A stretch of DNA of 64,000 nucleotides from Hymenobacter gummosus (GTDB taxonomy: Bacteria; Bacteroidota; Bacteroidia; Cytophagales; Hymenobacteraceae): positions 62,001 to 126,000 of the forward strand of contig NZ_RXOF01000004.1 in assembly GCF_003970915.1 (NCBI RefSeq). The letters are read 5' to 3'. The translations under genes were made by a program, and so were the position numbers. Of this stretch, positions 17,173 through 26,348 are shown one piece after another (position 1 is the first letter of the stretch; every line of letters starts with the position of its first letter). The notes under the pieces are model-generated. The model was not told the DNA's origin. It saw nothing but the letters and a program-made list of their open reading frames with translations, and did not search any database.

Positions 17173-19230
17173 ATGGCCCAACCTATACGCTCCCGCCTGG
17201 CGCTGGCCGCCGGCTTTTCCCTTCTGAGCCTGACGGCCTTCGGGCAGGCCGAGCCCATCAAGTTCGGCAAACCCGACCCCAAGGACTTCGACAAGGCTTC
17301 CTTCGCCGCCGACTCGGCTGCCAACGCCGTTATCCTGTGCGACTACGGCCGCTCCCACTTCGAAATGGGCTCCAAGGGCGGGCTGGTAGTAGTCTACGAG
17401 CACATCCGCCGCATCAAAATCCTGAAGAAGGGCGGCTACGACTGGGCCGACGGCGACGTGCTGCTCTACCACAAGGGCGGCGACGCCGAAAAGCTCAGCA
17501 GCCTGCGCGGCTTCACTTACAACGTGGGCCCGGGCGGTGAAATCACCAAGGATAAGCTGGACAGCGACGCCGTGTTCAGTGAGGAGCTGGACGCCAACCA
17601 CACCCGGCGCAAGTTTACCCTGCCCAACGTGCACGAGGGCTCGGTGGTGGAATACGCCTACACCATCACCTCCGACTACTGGTTCAACTTCCAGGACTGG
17701 AACTTTCAGCACGGCATTCCGGTGCGCTGGAGCGAGTACCGGGCCAGCATCCCGGAGTACTTCGACTACAAGCTGCTGTGGCAGGGCTACGAGCCGCTGG
17801 CCGTGCAGGAGCGCACCACGGGCTCCACGCAGTTTAGCATCCGCTCGGAGGGCGGCTGGGCCGGCGGGGGCTTCAATACCACCCGCGTGGCCGCCAGCAC
17901 CCAAACTGTAACGGCCCAGGTGACCAATTACCGCTGGGTGACCAAGAACACGCCGGCCCTGCGCCCCGAGCCCTTTATGACTACTCCGCGCGACTTCGTG
18001 ACGCGCATCGACTTCGAATTGGCCGGCCTGAAGTGGCCCAACGCGGCCTACCAGAACGTGAGCGGCACCTGGGGCAAGATGCAGCGCGACCTGCTGAACG
18101 ACGAGGAATTCGGCGGGCAGCTGCGCCGCGGCGGCTTCCTTAAGCCCCAGGTGACGGCCGCCATAGCCCAGTACCCCAACGAGGCCGAGCGCGCTGCCGC
18201 CATTCACGCCCTGGTGCGCGACAACGTAGCCTGCACCGGCCTCGGCCGCGGGCTGTGGAGCAAGGACGGCGTGCGCAAAGCCTGGGAGCAGCACCGCGGC
18301 ACCGCCGCCGACGTGAACCTGCTGCTCATTGCCCTGCTGCGCGAAGCCGGCCTGAAAGCCAACCCGGTTATCCTCAGCACCCGGGAGCACGGCCGCGTCG
18401 ACACCAACTTCCCGCTGCTTTCCCGCTTCAACTACGTGGTGGCCCACGTGCAGCTGCCCGACAGCCAGCAGGTGCTGGTCGACGCCACCGAGTCGCAGGC
18501 GCCCTTCGGCATGCTGCCGGCCGCCTGCCTGAGCGGACAGGGCCGCATGATTATGAGCGAGGATGCGGGCGCCTGGGTGCCGCTCAGCTCGCCCCACCGC
18601 TACGTGCACTTCCGCTCGGCCAAGCTCACGCTGGATGAGCGCGGCAACCTCGCCGGCACCCTGCGCGACGAGCAGGGCGGCTACCTGGGCCTGCACCAGC
18701 GCGACGAGCTGCGCCAGCAGGGCGAGAAAAAGTACGTGGAAGGCCTGCTCAAGCAGCAGAGCGGCTGGAAAGTCGACAAGTACGCCTTCCAGAACACCAA
18801 GGAGCTGGGCAAGCCGCTGATGCTGGACATGGACCTGCGCGTGCCCGGCGACGCCGAGCAGCCGCTGGGTACCATTTACCTGAACGTGATGCACGCCCTC
18901 AACGAGGCCACCAACCCCTTCCTGCAGCCCGAGCGCCGCTTCCCAGTGGATTTCGGCTCGCGCCGCGAGGAAACCAGCATGGTGACCGTGACCCTACCCG
19001 CGGGCTACGTGGTGGAGGAGCTGCCCAAGAACGCGGTGGTGGAGCTGCCCGAGGGCGGGGGCCGCTTCCTGTTCAGCATCACGCCGGTGGGCAACACCCT
19101 GCAGATTACCAGCCGCATGACGCTCAACCGCAGCCTGTTTCTGGCCGACGAATACCCCCACTTGCGCCAGTTCTACACCCTGATGCTGGCCAAGCAGGCC
19201 GAGAAAATCGTGCTTAAGCGCAAATCCTGA
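17173..19230 (+). CDS. DUF3857/pseudo-transglutaminase protein 2
   Basis: 685 residues, paralogue of the preceding protein along the whole length (both have LPNVHEGS or LPGVREGS, RWSEYRA or EWSEYRA, and the same ending around EELPKNAVVELP). The signal peptide is RSRLALAAGFSLLSLTAFGQ. The transglutaminase-like site is again degenerate: GTAADVN puts Ala378 where Cys is expected and FNYVVAHV puts Tyr421 where His is expected, while VDATESQ keeps the Asp (437). Its stop overlaps the start of gene 3 (TGATG), which implies translational coupling. Confidence 0.85.
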   Translation: MAQPIRSRLALAAGFSLLSLTAFGQAEPIKFGKPDPKDFDKASFAADSAANAVILCDYGRSHFEMGSKGGLVVVYEHIRRIKILKKGGYDWADGDVLLYHKGGDAEKLSSLRGFTYNVGPGGEITKDKLDSDAVFSEELDANHTRRKFTLPNVHEGSVVEYAYTITSDYWFNFQDWNFQHGIPVRWSEYRASIPEYFDYKLLWQGYEPLAVQERTTGSTQFSIRSEGGWAGGGFNTTRVAASTQTVTAQVTNYRWVTKNTPALRPEPFMTTPRDFVTRIDFELAGLKWPNAAYQNVSGTWGKMQRDLLNDEEFGGQLRRGGFLKPQVTAAIAQYPNEAERAAAIHALVRDNVACTGLGRGLWSKDGVRKAWEQHRGTAADVNLLLIALLREAGLKANPVILSTREHGRVDTNFPLLSRFNYVVAHVQLPDSQQVLVDATESQAPFGMLPAACLSGQGRMIMSEDAGAWVPLSSPHRYVHFRSAKLTLDERGNLAGTLRDEQGGYLGLHQRDELRQQGEKKYVEGLLKQQSGWKVDKYAFQNTKELGKPLMLDMDLRVPGDAEQPLGTIYLNVMHALNEATNPFLQPERRFPVDFGSRREETSMVTVTLPAGYVVEELPKNAVVELPEGGGRFLFSITPVGNTLQITSRMTLNRSLFLADEYPHLRQFYTLMLAKQAEKIVLKRKS

Positions 19231-21182
19231 TGAGCTACTTTGTCCGCACCATTGCCCGCACCGCCCCGCTGCTGGGCGGCCTGCTGCTGCTGGGCAGCCC
19301 CCTGGCCCGGGCCGGCGCCGACCCGCGCTGGCCGGCCTACGGCATTCCGGCCGCCCTGCGCGAAAACGCCCACGCCGTCATTCGCCAGCAGGACGATATT
19401 ATTACCGTGAAAGGCGCCGGCCGCCTCGTGCACACCGTGCACCGGGTGGTGACGGTGCTCGACGACCAGGGCCAGGACTGGGGCCAGGCCGGGGTGCCGT
19501 ACGACAAGCTCCGGCAGCTCAGCTACCTGCGCGGCAACGTGTACGACGCAACCGGCCGCCTCATTCGCAGCCTGCGCGCCGCCGACACCAAGGATTACAG
19601 CGCCTCGGGCGACGCTAACCTGTACACCGACAACCGGGTGCGCGTGGCCGATTTGCGCCAGACAAGCTACCCCTACACCGCCGAGTTCGAATACGAGGTC
19701 AACTCCAGCAACACGCTGTACTTCCCTACCTGGCAACCTCAGCGGGATGAAAACCTGAGCGTGGAGCACGCCACCCTGCGCGTGGTGACGCCCCCCGAGC
19801 TGCCGCTGCGCTACCTGGAGGAGCGGCTGCCCGCCGGCAGCACCGTGGCCAAGAGTGGGCAGGGCAGCTTGCTGGTGTACGCCTGGCAGCTCACCCAGCT
19901 GCCGGCCGTGGAGCGGGAGCCGTACAGCCTGCCGCTGGCCGAGCTGGTGCCCACCGTATACACCTCCCCCACCGCCTTCGAGGTGCAGGGCTTCCGCGGC
20001 TCCCTCACCAGCTGGCAGGAGCTGGGCCAGTGGGCTTTCCAGCTCAACCAGGACCGCGCCGCCCTCCCGCCCGAGGTGCAGGCCAAGGTGGCCGAACTGG
20101 TGAAGGGCGTGAATGACCCCAAGGAGCGGGTACGCAAAATCTACCAGTACCTGCAGAGCAATACCCGCTACGTGTCGGTGCAACTGGGCATCGGGGGCTA
20201 CCAAAGCTTCCCGGCCAGCACCGTGGCTGGCAACGGCTACGGCGACTGTAAGGCCTTGTCGAACTACTGCATGGCCCTGCTCAAGGCGGCTGGCGTCGAG
20301 AGCTACTGCGCCTGGGTGACTTCGGGACGGGGCGCACCGGCCGTGCGCACGGCCTTCCCTAACGACCGTTTCAACCACGCCATTCTGTGCGTGCCCATGC
20401 AAAAGGACACCGTGTGGCTGGAATGTACCTCCCAGAACGAGGCGTTCGGCTATATGGGCTCGTTTACGGGCGGGCGGCACGCGCTGCTGCTTACCCCGCA
20501 GGGCGGCAAGCTGGTGCGCACCCCGCGCTACTCGGCCCTCGACAACCGCCAGTACCGCCGCGCCGAGGTGCAGATTGACGCCCAGGGCCACGGCCGCGCC
20601 ACGGTGCGTACCGTCAGCACCGGCGAGCAGCAAGAAGACCTAGCCGGGATGATTCACGCCCTGCCCGCCGACGAACAGCGCAAGTACGCCTACAAGCGCC
20701 TGCCGCTGTCGGGCGTCACCATCGAGCAGAGCAGCTGGCAGACCGACCACCGCGGCGCCCAGCCCGCCGTGACGGAGCAATTGACCCTGGCCCTGCCCAG
20801 CTACGCCTCCCAGACCGGCCGCCGCCTGTTCCTGACGCCCAACCTGCTCAACCGCATGCCCCCGCCCGCCCCGCGCGTGGGTGCCCGCCAGAGCCCGCTG
20901 CGCCTGAGCATGCCCTTCACCGACGCCGATACCATCCGCTACCGCCTGCCCGCCGGCTACAAGCCCGAGGCCGTGCCCGCCCCCGTGCAGCTGCGCACCG
21001 CCTTCGGCACCTACGAGGCCCAGACCCAGGTGCTGCCCGACGGCACCGTGCAGTACACCCGCCGCCTGCAAATGCCCGCCGGCCGCTTCGAAGCCAAGGA
21101 CTACGAGGCCTACGAGGACTTCCACCAGCGCATCAGCAAGGCCGACCGCGCCCAGCTCGTGCTCATCCGCCCGGAATCGTGA
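19230..21182 (+). CDS. DUF3857/transglutaminase-like protein 3 (active-site intact)
   Basis: 650 residues, more distant paralogue of the two genes before it. The signal peptide ends around LLLLGSPLARAGA. The DUF3857 part includes TSYPYTAEFEYEVNSSNTLY. Unlike its neighbours it keeps a catalytic core: Cys340 in GYGDCKALSNY, His383 in RFNHAILCV and an acidic residue (Glu398 in WLECTSQNEAFGY) where Asp is usual. It could act as a cysteine peptidase or transglutaminase-type enzyme in the periplasm. Overlap with the upstream stop suggests equal expression of the three proteins and perhaps a complex of one active and two inactive relatives. Confidence 0.85.
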   Translation: MSYFVRTIARTAPLLGGLLLLGSPLARAGADPRWPAYGIPAALRENAHAVIRQQDDIITVKGAGRLVHTVHRVVTVLDDQGQDWGQAGVPYDKLRQLSYLRGNVYDATGRLIRSLRAADTKDYSASGDANLYTDNRVRVADLRQTSYPYTAEFEYEVNSSNTLYFPTWQPQRDENLSVEHATLRVVTPPELPLRYLEERLPAGSTVAKSGQGSLLVYAWQLTQLPAVEREPYSLPLAELVPTVYTSPTAFEVQGFRGSLTSWQELGQWAFQLNQDRAALPPEVQAKVAELVKGVNDPKERVRKIYQYLQSNTRYVSVQLGIGGYQSFPASTVAGNGYGDCKALSNYCMALLKAAGVESYCAWVTSGRGAPAVRTAFPNDRFNHAILCVPMQKDTVWLECTSQNEAFGYMGSFTGGRHALLLTPQGGKLVRTPRYSALDNRQYRRAEVQIDAQGHGRATVRTVSTGEQQEDLAGMIHALPADEQRKYAYKRLPLSGVTIEQSSWQTDHRGAQPAVTEQLTLALPSYASQTGRRLFLTPNLLNRMPPPAPRVGARQSPLRLSMPFTDADTIRYRLPAGYKPEAVPAPVQLRTAFGTYEAQTQVLPDGTVQYTRRLQMPAGRFEAKDYEAYEDFHQRISKADRAQLVLIRPES

Positions 21183-21243
21183 GTTGGTGATTAGGTAATG
21201 AGGTCGTTAAAGGATTGGGTGCTCACGGCCGCCAGATCAATCG

Positions 21244-21297
21244 GAACGTCATGTCGAGTGAAGGCGAGACATCTCGCGTGCTGACGCCGGATAGTAA
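21244..21297. repeat. Half-copy of FALLRMT palindromic repeat
   Basis: The stretch from GAACGTCATGTCGAGTG through ATCTCGCGTGCTGACGCCGG and GATAGTAAC matches the left half of the element at 2117-2244, including the central GATAGT. The right arm is missing, so this is a truncated copy. Confidence 0.7.
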
Positions 21298-21356
21298 CCC
21301 AATCACCCATTCCGCCGCCCTTCGCCCACCGGCCAGCAGACCCGCCTGCCACCACA

Positions 21357-21394
21357 AGCGCCGCCCCGATTCGCAGTGGAATCGGGGCGGCGCT
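21357..21394. terminator. 16-bp perfect hairpin after DUF3857 operon
   Basis: AGCGCCGCCCCGATTC is followed by a six-base loop and its exact inverted complement. It lies 175 bp after the operon stop. No T-run follows, so it is only a candidate terminator. Confidence 0.5.
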
Positions 21395-21523
21395 GCGTTT
21401 GAGCCGTAACCGGGCCGGGCGACTACGCCCTGAACAAATGGCCTCAGCCCCTTTACGGAGCCGGAGGGGGTATCCGCGCATACCCCCCTCCCCCTTCCGG
21501 CATACCCCCCTCCCACTGCCGTC

Positions 21524-21754
21524 ATGCGGGGCCGCTTGATTTTCATCCGCCCTCGCGTGATTCCGACGGGCGGGAGCATGCCGGGCACCCGCCGCCGCGT
21601 GAAAATCATGCTGCGACGGGCCAAAATCATGCGGCTCCGCATGATGGCCGCCCGCGGCCGGGTGAAAGGAATGCGGCCGCGGGTGAACTAGATGCGGCCC
21701 CGCGTGCACATCATCCGCCGCCGCTTGAATCGTACCCGCCGGCGGGTGCCGCCG
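21524..21754. repeat. Degenerate 21-bp tandem array A
   Basis: Eleven units of exactly 21 bp follow one another without gaps: 21524, 21545, 21566, 21587, 21608, 21629, 21650, 21671, 21692, 21713 and 21734. Typical units read ATGCGGCCGCGGGTGAACTAG and ATCCGCCGCCGCTTGAATCG(T). The common pattern is A(T/C)(G/C)CG(G/C)c.(G/C)CG.GTGAa..TC. Units agree at about 60-75% of positions. A twelfth, weaker unit follows to 21775. The gap 21183-21873 (about 690 bp) holds no convincing gene apart from this array, a C-rich direct repeat at 21478-21520 and hairpins. Confidence 0.85.
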
Positions 21755-21873
21755 CTGCCCGGTGGCACCCGCCGGCACCATTCTAGCCGGGCAACGGGGC
21801 CGGCGCCAACGAAAACCGGCGCCGCGCAACGGGTACGCGGCGCCGGTTGGGCGCGGGGCAGGCGGCCGGGCCG

Positions 21874-22356
21874 CTAGGGCTTGGGCTTGTCGGCCTTGCG
21901 CTGGCTGCTGCTCTCGAAGCGGTTTTTCAACTCATCCACCACGGCCTGGGCCCCGCTCACGTTCTGGCGCAGGGCCTGCTGGGCGGAGTTGTAGTAAGCC
22001 AGCGCCGCCACGTAGGCCTCGCTGCCCGCCTTGATGGTGGTGGCGTTGAGGTTGTCGGCCAGGGGGCGCAGGCGCTGGCTGAGGCGGCTGAGCAGGCGGT
22101 AGGCGTCCAGGTCGAGGCGCAGGCCGGGAATGTCGATGTAGGCGGGGGCGAACTTGGGCTGCTGCTCGGCCAGGTCCAGGCTTTTCTCAATAAAGGGCAG
22201 CGTCCCGTCGCTGGCCTTGGGCAGGCGCTGAATGTCCTTGCCGCTGAGGGTAATGAGCTTGGACCCGAGCACCTCGTCCACAATGTCGAGGGCGTCGTGC
22301 AGGCGCTGCAGCTCGGCGGCGGATAGCTGAAATTGAAGATTGTCGGCGGATGCCAT
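21874..22356 (-). CDS. Small helical cytosolic protein, unknown
   Basis: 160 residues without signal peptide or membrane segment. It is rich in Leu, Ala and Gln and probably all-helical (LSAAELQRLHDALDIVDEVL at the start, LSRLSQRLRPLADNLNATT in the middle). The end is charged (RFESSSQRKADKPKP). I do not recognise the family. It lies downstream of the T9SS lipase-like gene on the same strand, with a 65-bp gap that contains a GC-rich hairpin, so it may be separately transcribed. Confidence 0.65.
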   Translation of the reverse strand: MASADNLQFQLSAAELQRLHDALDIVDEVLGSKLITLSGKDIQRLPKASDGTLPFIEKSLDLAEQQPKFAPAYIDIPGLRLDLDAYRLLSRLSQRLRPLADNLNATTIKAGSEAYVAALAYYNSAQQALRQNVSGAQAVVDELKNRFESSSQRKADKPKP

Positions 22357-22421
22357 GCGGAAATAGGAAAAATGGTGGGAAGAAAGCCCCCACGCCGGCG
22401 CGGCGCGGGGGGTAAGCGGAG

Positions 22422-25400
22422 CTAGTGCGTAATCTGAATCTGGCGACGCTCTGCCCGCTGGCCGCGGCGCAATTGCAGGTGGTAGAGGCCGGCGGGCAGC
22501 GCGCTAGTGTCCAGGCGCAGGCGGCCCTGCGGGGCCTGCTGCTGGCGGCGGGGCTGGCCCTGCCCGTCGTAGAGGGTGGCTTGGAAGGCGCCGCGCTGGC
22601 TTTCCTCGATGGTCAGCTCGTCCCGGGCCGGGTTGGGGTACACGGCGTAGGCCGGGCGCTGGTTGGCGCAGCCCACCCCGTAGTTAACGGAGATGTTGAA
22701 CGTATGCCGGAGTGTAGTGGGACTGGAGTTACAACCGTCCGTTACCTCAATGGTAACCGGTACCTGGGTTCGGGTAGGGTCGTCATCGGGCAGCGTGTAC
22801 TGAACCTGAGCCTGCCCGTTGTACTGGGGCAAGAAGCCGGAATTGTTGATGTTCCAACGGTAATCGCCCAGCACATTCTGCCCGCCGGCGGAAATGGTAA
22901 TGGTGGAACCGGCACAGTCGCCGTTCACCGTCGGGTTGATGCCGCTCGGCCCAATCTGTACGGGCAGTGTCAGAATTATTTCGCCGCAGTCGGCAAACAC
23001 GCGGGCAGTGATAATTCCCGTGCCGCTAACGCTGCCTGTGGCCGTTATCGTGTAGGCAGGGCCGGTATAGGGGCCACTAGGCGATACGGTCGCCGGTGTT
23101 TCAATGCTCCATTCCACATTGGCCCCCGGCGGCAAGCCAGCCACTGTGAACGTGCTGCCCCCGGGGCAGATGCCCGGAGGGCCGCTGATGGTGGGCGCTG
23201 CTTGGCAGAACGACTGGCAGTCGAACGTAGCTGGTGCGGCGCGTACCTCGTTGAGCATCCAGCGGCTGTTGTGCTCGTCGTACTCGATATGAAACAGGTT
23301 CTCGCGGCCAGCCGTTACCACGTTGGCGAAGGGCGAGCCGTAGGCGGCGCGCTGGCTAGGCGAATACGAGCGGTACAGGATCTGGCTGGTGCCGACGAGC
23401 GGCACCCCTAAGGCGCTGGGCGTGGGTACGAAGCAGAACCGGTCAGCTCCTGGCAAAAAGGATATACCGGGGGGCAGCGCGCCCGCCGGGATGCCCACGC
23501 GGGCCAAGTCGGCGCCCAAGATGCTGCCAGGGGCGCTATCGAGAGGCAGCATCTCCGCGCGGGCGTTAACCGTCTTGCTGAATAGCTGGAGCGACAGCGG
23601 AATCAGGCCCAGAATAGGCTTACGTTTCTGAATGCCAGCGTAGCCGTAGTATACCTCTTGGCTCTGCTGGTCGGGCAACGCATTCAGGCGGAAGTTAATA
23701 GTGGCGTCGTAGGCCCCAATGAGCGGTAGCAGCAGCGCCAGCCGCGTGGGGCTGAGGTAGAGAGCGGGCGGCAGAAGGCGCACGTTTAAAGAACCCAGCA
23801 GGGCATAGTACCACTCAAAGCGGAATGCCTCGGCGCCCCCGTTGATAGTGGCCAATCGGGCGCCAGGACCAAAAGGTTGGGGGCGGGCGCATTCGGTGCC
23901 GTTGCTGGTTGCCACCACCCGGCAGGGCAGTCCGTTCATGCCCTGGGGCAGGCCCAGGTTGTCATACTCAGTTTGCCACACGTCGTGCGGGGTGTTGCCC
24001 ACGGCAGCGGCGGCGGCTGAGGCTCCGAGGCCGGTGGTGCCGTAGGCCAAGAGTTGCTGCGAGGCCGGAGCCCGCAGCAAGTCGTAGGCCTGCTGCAGTT
24101 CGGGCAGCTCATCCACCAGGGCGAAGCTATTGTTATTGGGGCCGGGTACGGGCAACGGGCTGCTGATGCGGATGCCGGCCAGGTGGCGTACGGCGGCCTG
24201 GGCGCTGAGCGGGGCATTGGCCCCGCGGTGGGGCGAATCGTGGGTGATGAGCAGGCGTACCTGGTGGGCCGGGCCGCCGTTTACTTCCAGGTCGCGCAGG
24301 GCGTAGCGGGCAATCAGCCCGCCCATGCTCTGGCCCAGCATCACGTTGGGCTCGGTGCTGCCGGCCAGCTGCTTCCGCTCGTTCACCCAGCGAATCACTC
24401 GTTGCACCAAATAGGCGTTGTTCTGCAGGTAGTCTACGCCGTTGGTGAAATTGATAAACACGAGGTCGTAACCGTCCGCGTCCAGGCCATTGTTCAAGGG
24501 CGAATTACGTGCTTCGTTTATGTCATCAATAAAAGCCAAATAATCGTAATCTGGCATACTCCTTATTATCCCTGAAACGTCATACCCTTCTAACACAATC
24601 AACGGCTTATCTAACACCGGCGGCCCGCTTTCGTTGTACTCGATAGTAACCGTGGCGCTGGCAGGTCCGGCGGCAGCCCACCAAGTGCGGTCGGCGGTTA
24701 GCACTTGCCGCACATCGGCAAAGCCTGTATAGCGCGCGGCTGGCGGCACGGCCGCCACCTGTACAGGGGCGTGGCTGTAAAGTTGCGAGCCATCGGCGTA
24801 GCCCAAGCGGAAGCGAAGGGTGTAGCGGCCGGTATCGGCATAGGTCACGGCCAGCGGAGCATCCCAACCGGCATTGACGTAGCCCTGTCCGTCGCCAAAG
24901 TCCACCTGCAGGCTGGTAGGCAGCTGACCCAGGTTGGAGTAAAACAGACCTTGGCGAAAGACGAAGCGCAGTTGGTTCGTGGCAAACAGGTTTTGGGTGG
25001 GCGCCACCATAAAAGCCGTGTGGGCTTCGTACGGGCTCTGGCTGCGGCCGGGCACGTCGTAAATCTGGTTGTTCTGCACGTGCACCAGATTTTGCTGCAC
25101 GGCGTCGGAGCGGAAGGCGTGGTAGCGAAAGCAGAGTACGGGCAGCTCTACCAGGCTGTCGGCGTCGTAGGCGCGCAGGGCGGTGTTGACCTGGGCCGGG
25201 GCGGGCATGGCCGGTGCGTAGGGGCCAAAGCGGGCACGGTACAAGGCCCCGTAGAGGCGGCGCCAACGGGCAGCGTCAGCGTGGTTGGCGGGGGTGAGGT
25301 CCTGACCAGTATAGGGCGTCCAGTCGATAAAGCTGAAGCCGTATTCTTCCAGGATGCCGGAGGGCACCTGGCTGCGGTCCACGTGCTCGAAGATGGGACC

Positions 25401-25529
25401 GATGGCGTTGGACCAAGCGGCGATGGGCGGGTTGGGGTCGGCGGGGGGCGCCGCCAGCGTGCCGACCCGCTGGGCATAGGTGGCGGCGCTCAACGCCAGC
25501 GCGGCGCCGAACAGTAGCAGTTTTCGCAT
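22422..25529 (-). CDS. T9SS-sorted alpha/beta hydrolase (lipase/esterase-like)
   Basis: 1035 residues. Signal peptide (KLLLFGAALALSAATYAQ). The first 300 residues include an extracellular beta domain. At about 300-480 lies an alpha/beta hydrolase of the DUF676/PGAP1-like lipase type: PLIVLEGYDVSGI, then the nucleophile elbow GQSMGG with Ser401 and LLITHDSPHRGANAP. After about 830 come two Ig/PKD-like modules (CPGGSTFTVAGLPPGANVEW and CAGSTITISAGG) and a C-terminal type A sorting domain (AVYPNPARDELTIEE, ending GLYHLQL). It is likely exported by T9SS and attached to the surface or released. The substrate could be a lipid or ester. The acid residue of the triad was not assigned. Confidence 0.82.
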   Translation of the reverse strand: MRKLLLFGAALALSAATYAQRVGTLAAPPADPNPPIAAWSNAIGPIFEHVDRSQVPSGILEEYGFSFIDWTPYTGQDLTPANHADAARWRRLYGALYRARFGPYAPAMPAPAQVNTALRAYDADSLVELPVLCFRYHAFRSDAVQQNLVHVQNNQIYDVPGRSQSPYEAHTAFMVAPTQNLFATNQLRFVFRQGLFYSNLGQLPTSLQVDFGDGQGYVNAGWDAPLAVTYADTGRYTLRFRLGYADGSQLYSHAPVQVAAVPPAARYTGFADVRQVLTADRTWWAAAGPASATVTIEYNESGPPVLDKPLIVLEGYDVSGIIRSMPDYDYLAFIDDINEARNSPLNNGLDADGYDLVFINFTNGVDYLQNNAYLVQRVIRWVNERKQLAGSTEPNVMLGQSMGGLIARYALRDLEVNGGPAHQVRLLITHDSPHRGANAPLSAQAAVRHLAGIRISSPLPVPGPNNNSFALVDELPELQQAYDLLRAPASQQLLAYGTTGLGASAAAAAVGNTPHDVWQTEYDNLGLPQGMNGLPCRVVATSNGTECARPQPFGPGARLATINGGAEAFRFEWYYALLGSLNVRLLPPALYLSPTRLALLLPLIGAYDATINFRLNALPDQQSQEVYYGYAGIQKRKPILGLIPLSLQLFSKTVNARAEMLPLDSAPGSILGADLARVGIPAGALPPGISFLPGADRFCFVPTPSALGVPLVGTSQILYRSYSPSQRAAYGSPFANVVTAGRENLFHIEYDEHNSRWMLNEVRAAPATFDCQSFCQAAPTISGPPGICPGGSTFTVAGLPPGANVEWSIETPATVSPSGPYTGPAYTITATGSVSGTGIITARVFADCGEIILTLPVQIGPSGINPTVNGDCAGSTITISAGGQNVLGDYRWNINNSGFLPQYNGQAQVQYTLPDDDPTRTQVPVTIEVTDGCNSSPTTLRHTFNISVNYGVGCANQRPAYAVYPNPARDELTIEESQRGAFQATLYDGQGQPRRQQQAPQGRLRLDTSALPAGLYHLQLRRGQRAERRQIQITH

Positions 25530-25561
25530 TGGGTAGGGGTAAAAAATGAGAGGAAAAGAAA

Positions 25562-26086
25562 TTAGAACTTGAGGTCGAAGCGCCCGTCGGTGGCCTGCAC
25601 GTCGGGGCAGCCGGCGCGGCGCAGCGTGAAGGCGAAGCGGCCTGAGACAATCCGTAGTGAGTAGTCTAGCTTAGTGATGTCAACGAATCCAATTGGGGTA
25701 GTATCGCTTTCATATTCACAGATACTTTCTAAATCGGAGTAGCGCACATAATCCTGAGAGCTTTCTCCTAAGACATAGTGTCCAACTTGAATAGGCAACC
25801 CATTATTGTCAAAGCTCATATGAACGGATTGACGAGTGGTAACCCCGTTCTCAACCACGCGCTTATTAGCATTAAGCGTCAAGGTATTTTGATAAAATCG
25901 CGCTGTTGCTGGCTGCCCGGCCGGCAACCACACCTGCCCGTTGAGCAGGCAGCCGAAGGAGTTGGCGCCGGTCTGCGTCTCGGCCGGCAGCGTGTCTTCC
26001 ACCGGGGGCTTGGGCTTGGGGTCGTCCTTGCACTTGGAGCATTGGGTGAGCAGCAGCAGGGCGGAATAGAGCAGGAGGCGGTGCAC
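25562..26086 (-). CDS. Small surface lipoprotein, paralogue A
   Basis: 174 residues. Lipoprotein-like signal (HRLLLYSALLLLTQC) followed by SKCKDD; the K-D-D after the acceptor Cys fits the lipoprotein export signal described for Bacteroidota surface lipoproteins. The mature part starts with NSFGCLLNGQVWLP and ends with GRFAFTLRRAGCPDVQATDG and RFDLKF. The same beginning and end occur in the two genes upstream (26349 and 27174), while the middle diverges. The pattern resembles the DUF6252-like Bacteroidota proteins (NxFGC..NG..W.P), though I am not certain of the number. Function unknown. Confidence 0.78.
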   Translation of the reverse strand: MHRLLLYSALLLLTQCSKCKDDPKPKPPVEDTLPAETQTGANSFGCLLNGQVWLPAGQPATARFYQNTLTLNANKRVVENGVTTRQSVHMSFDNNGLPIQVGHYVLGESSQDYVRYSDLESICEYESDTTPIGFVDITKLDYSLRIVSGRFAFTLRRAGCPDVQATDGRFDLKF

Positions 26087-26114
26087 AGCGAATCAAGGTT
26101 GAGGAAACAAAAAC

Positions 26115-26163
26115 GCCAGCGGCCGGCGCCCTCCGGCGGGGAGGGGTGTGCGGGCAAGCTGGC
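26115..26163 (-). promoter_or_regulatory. Conserved leader hairpin before paralogue A
   Basis: In the 5' leader between the promoter at 26202-26231 and the ATG at 26086. GCCAGC and GCTGGC pair at the base and CCCTCC with GGAGGG inside. On the minus strand the structure is followed by a T-rich stretch (GTTTTTGTTT). The equivalent structure precedes paralogue B. It could be an attenuator or mRNA stabiliser. Confidence 0.45.
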
Positions 26164-26201
26164 AACAGGGGTGTGGTAAGAAGAAGCGGGGCGCGGTGCG
26201 T

Positions 26202-26231
26202 CAAATATAGGATTTCGCCGCAGCGGTGCAA
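26202..26231 (-). promoter_or_regulatory. Bacteroidota promoter for paralogue A
   Basis: Minus-strand TATATTTG (26209-26202) is a perfect TAnnTTTG -7 box with TTG 19 nt upstream (26231-26229). It implies a leader of about 110 nt before the ATG at 26086. Confidence 0.6.
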
Positions 26232-26247
26232 GCCCGCGGCGGAATAG

Positions 26248-26316
26248 TTACACGGCCGCTGCAGCCAGCGGCCAGAGCCAGCACAGCAGCAGGACAAAAC
26301 GGTAAGCGTGTTTCAT
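26248..26316 (-). CDS. 22-aa signal-peptide-like microORF
   Basis: ATG at 26316, stop at 26248. The product is MKHAYRFVLLLCWLWPLAAAAV: a Lys/His start, a hydrophobic core and an Ala-rich end, i.e. a signal or membrane peptide with nothing after it. It sits between lipoprotein paralogues B and A; a similar ORF lies between C and B. It could be a real membrane microprotein or the remnant of a degraded gene. Confidence 0.35.
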   Translation of the reverse strand: MKHAYRFVLLLCWLWPLAAAAV

Positions 26317-26348
26317 AGGGCAGGGGGGCACAATGGGAAACAGGGGAT

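Noticed and set aside
15100-18894. Minus-strand open frame of 1264 codons opposite two DUF3857 genes
   Set aside because: Shadow of GC-rich third positions; the product is His/Gln/Val/Gly-rich without domains, and the plus strand holds clear family proteins.
21524-21775. CRISPR array
   Set aside because: Units of 21 bp follow each other directly without spacers, and the units are too divergent.
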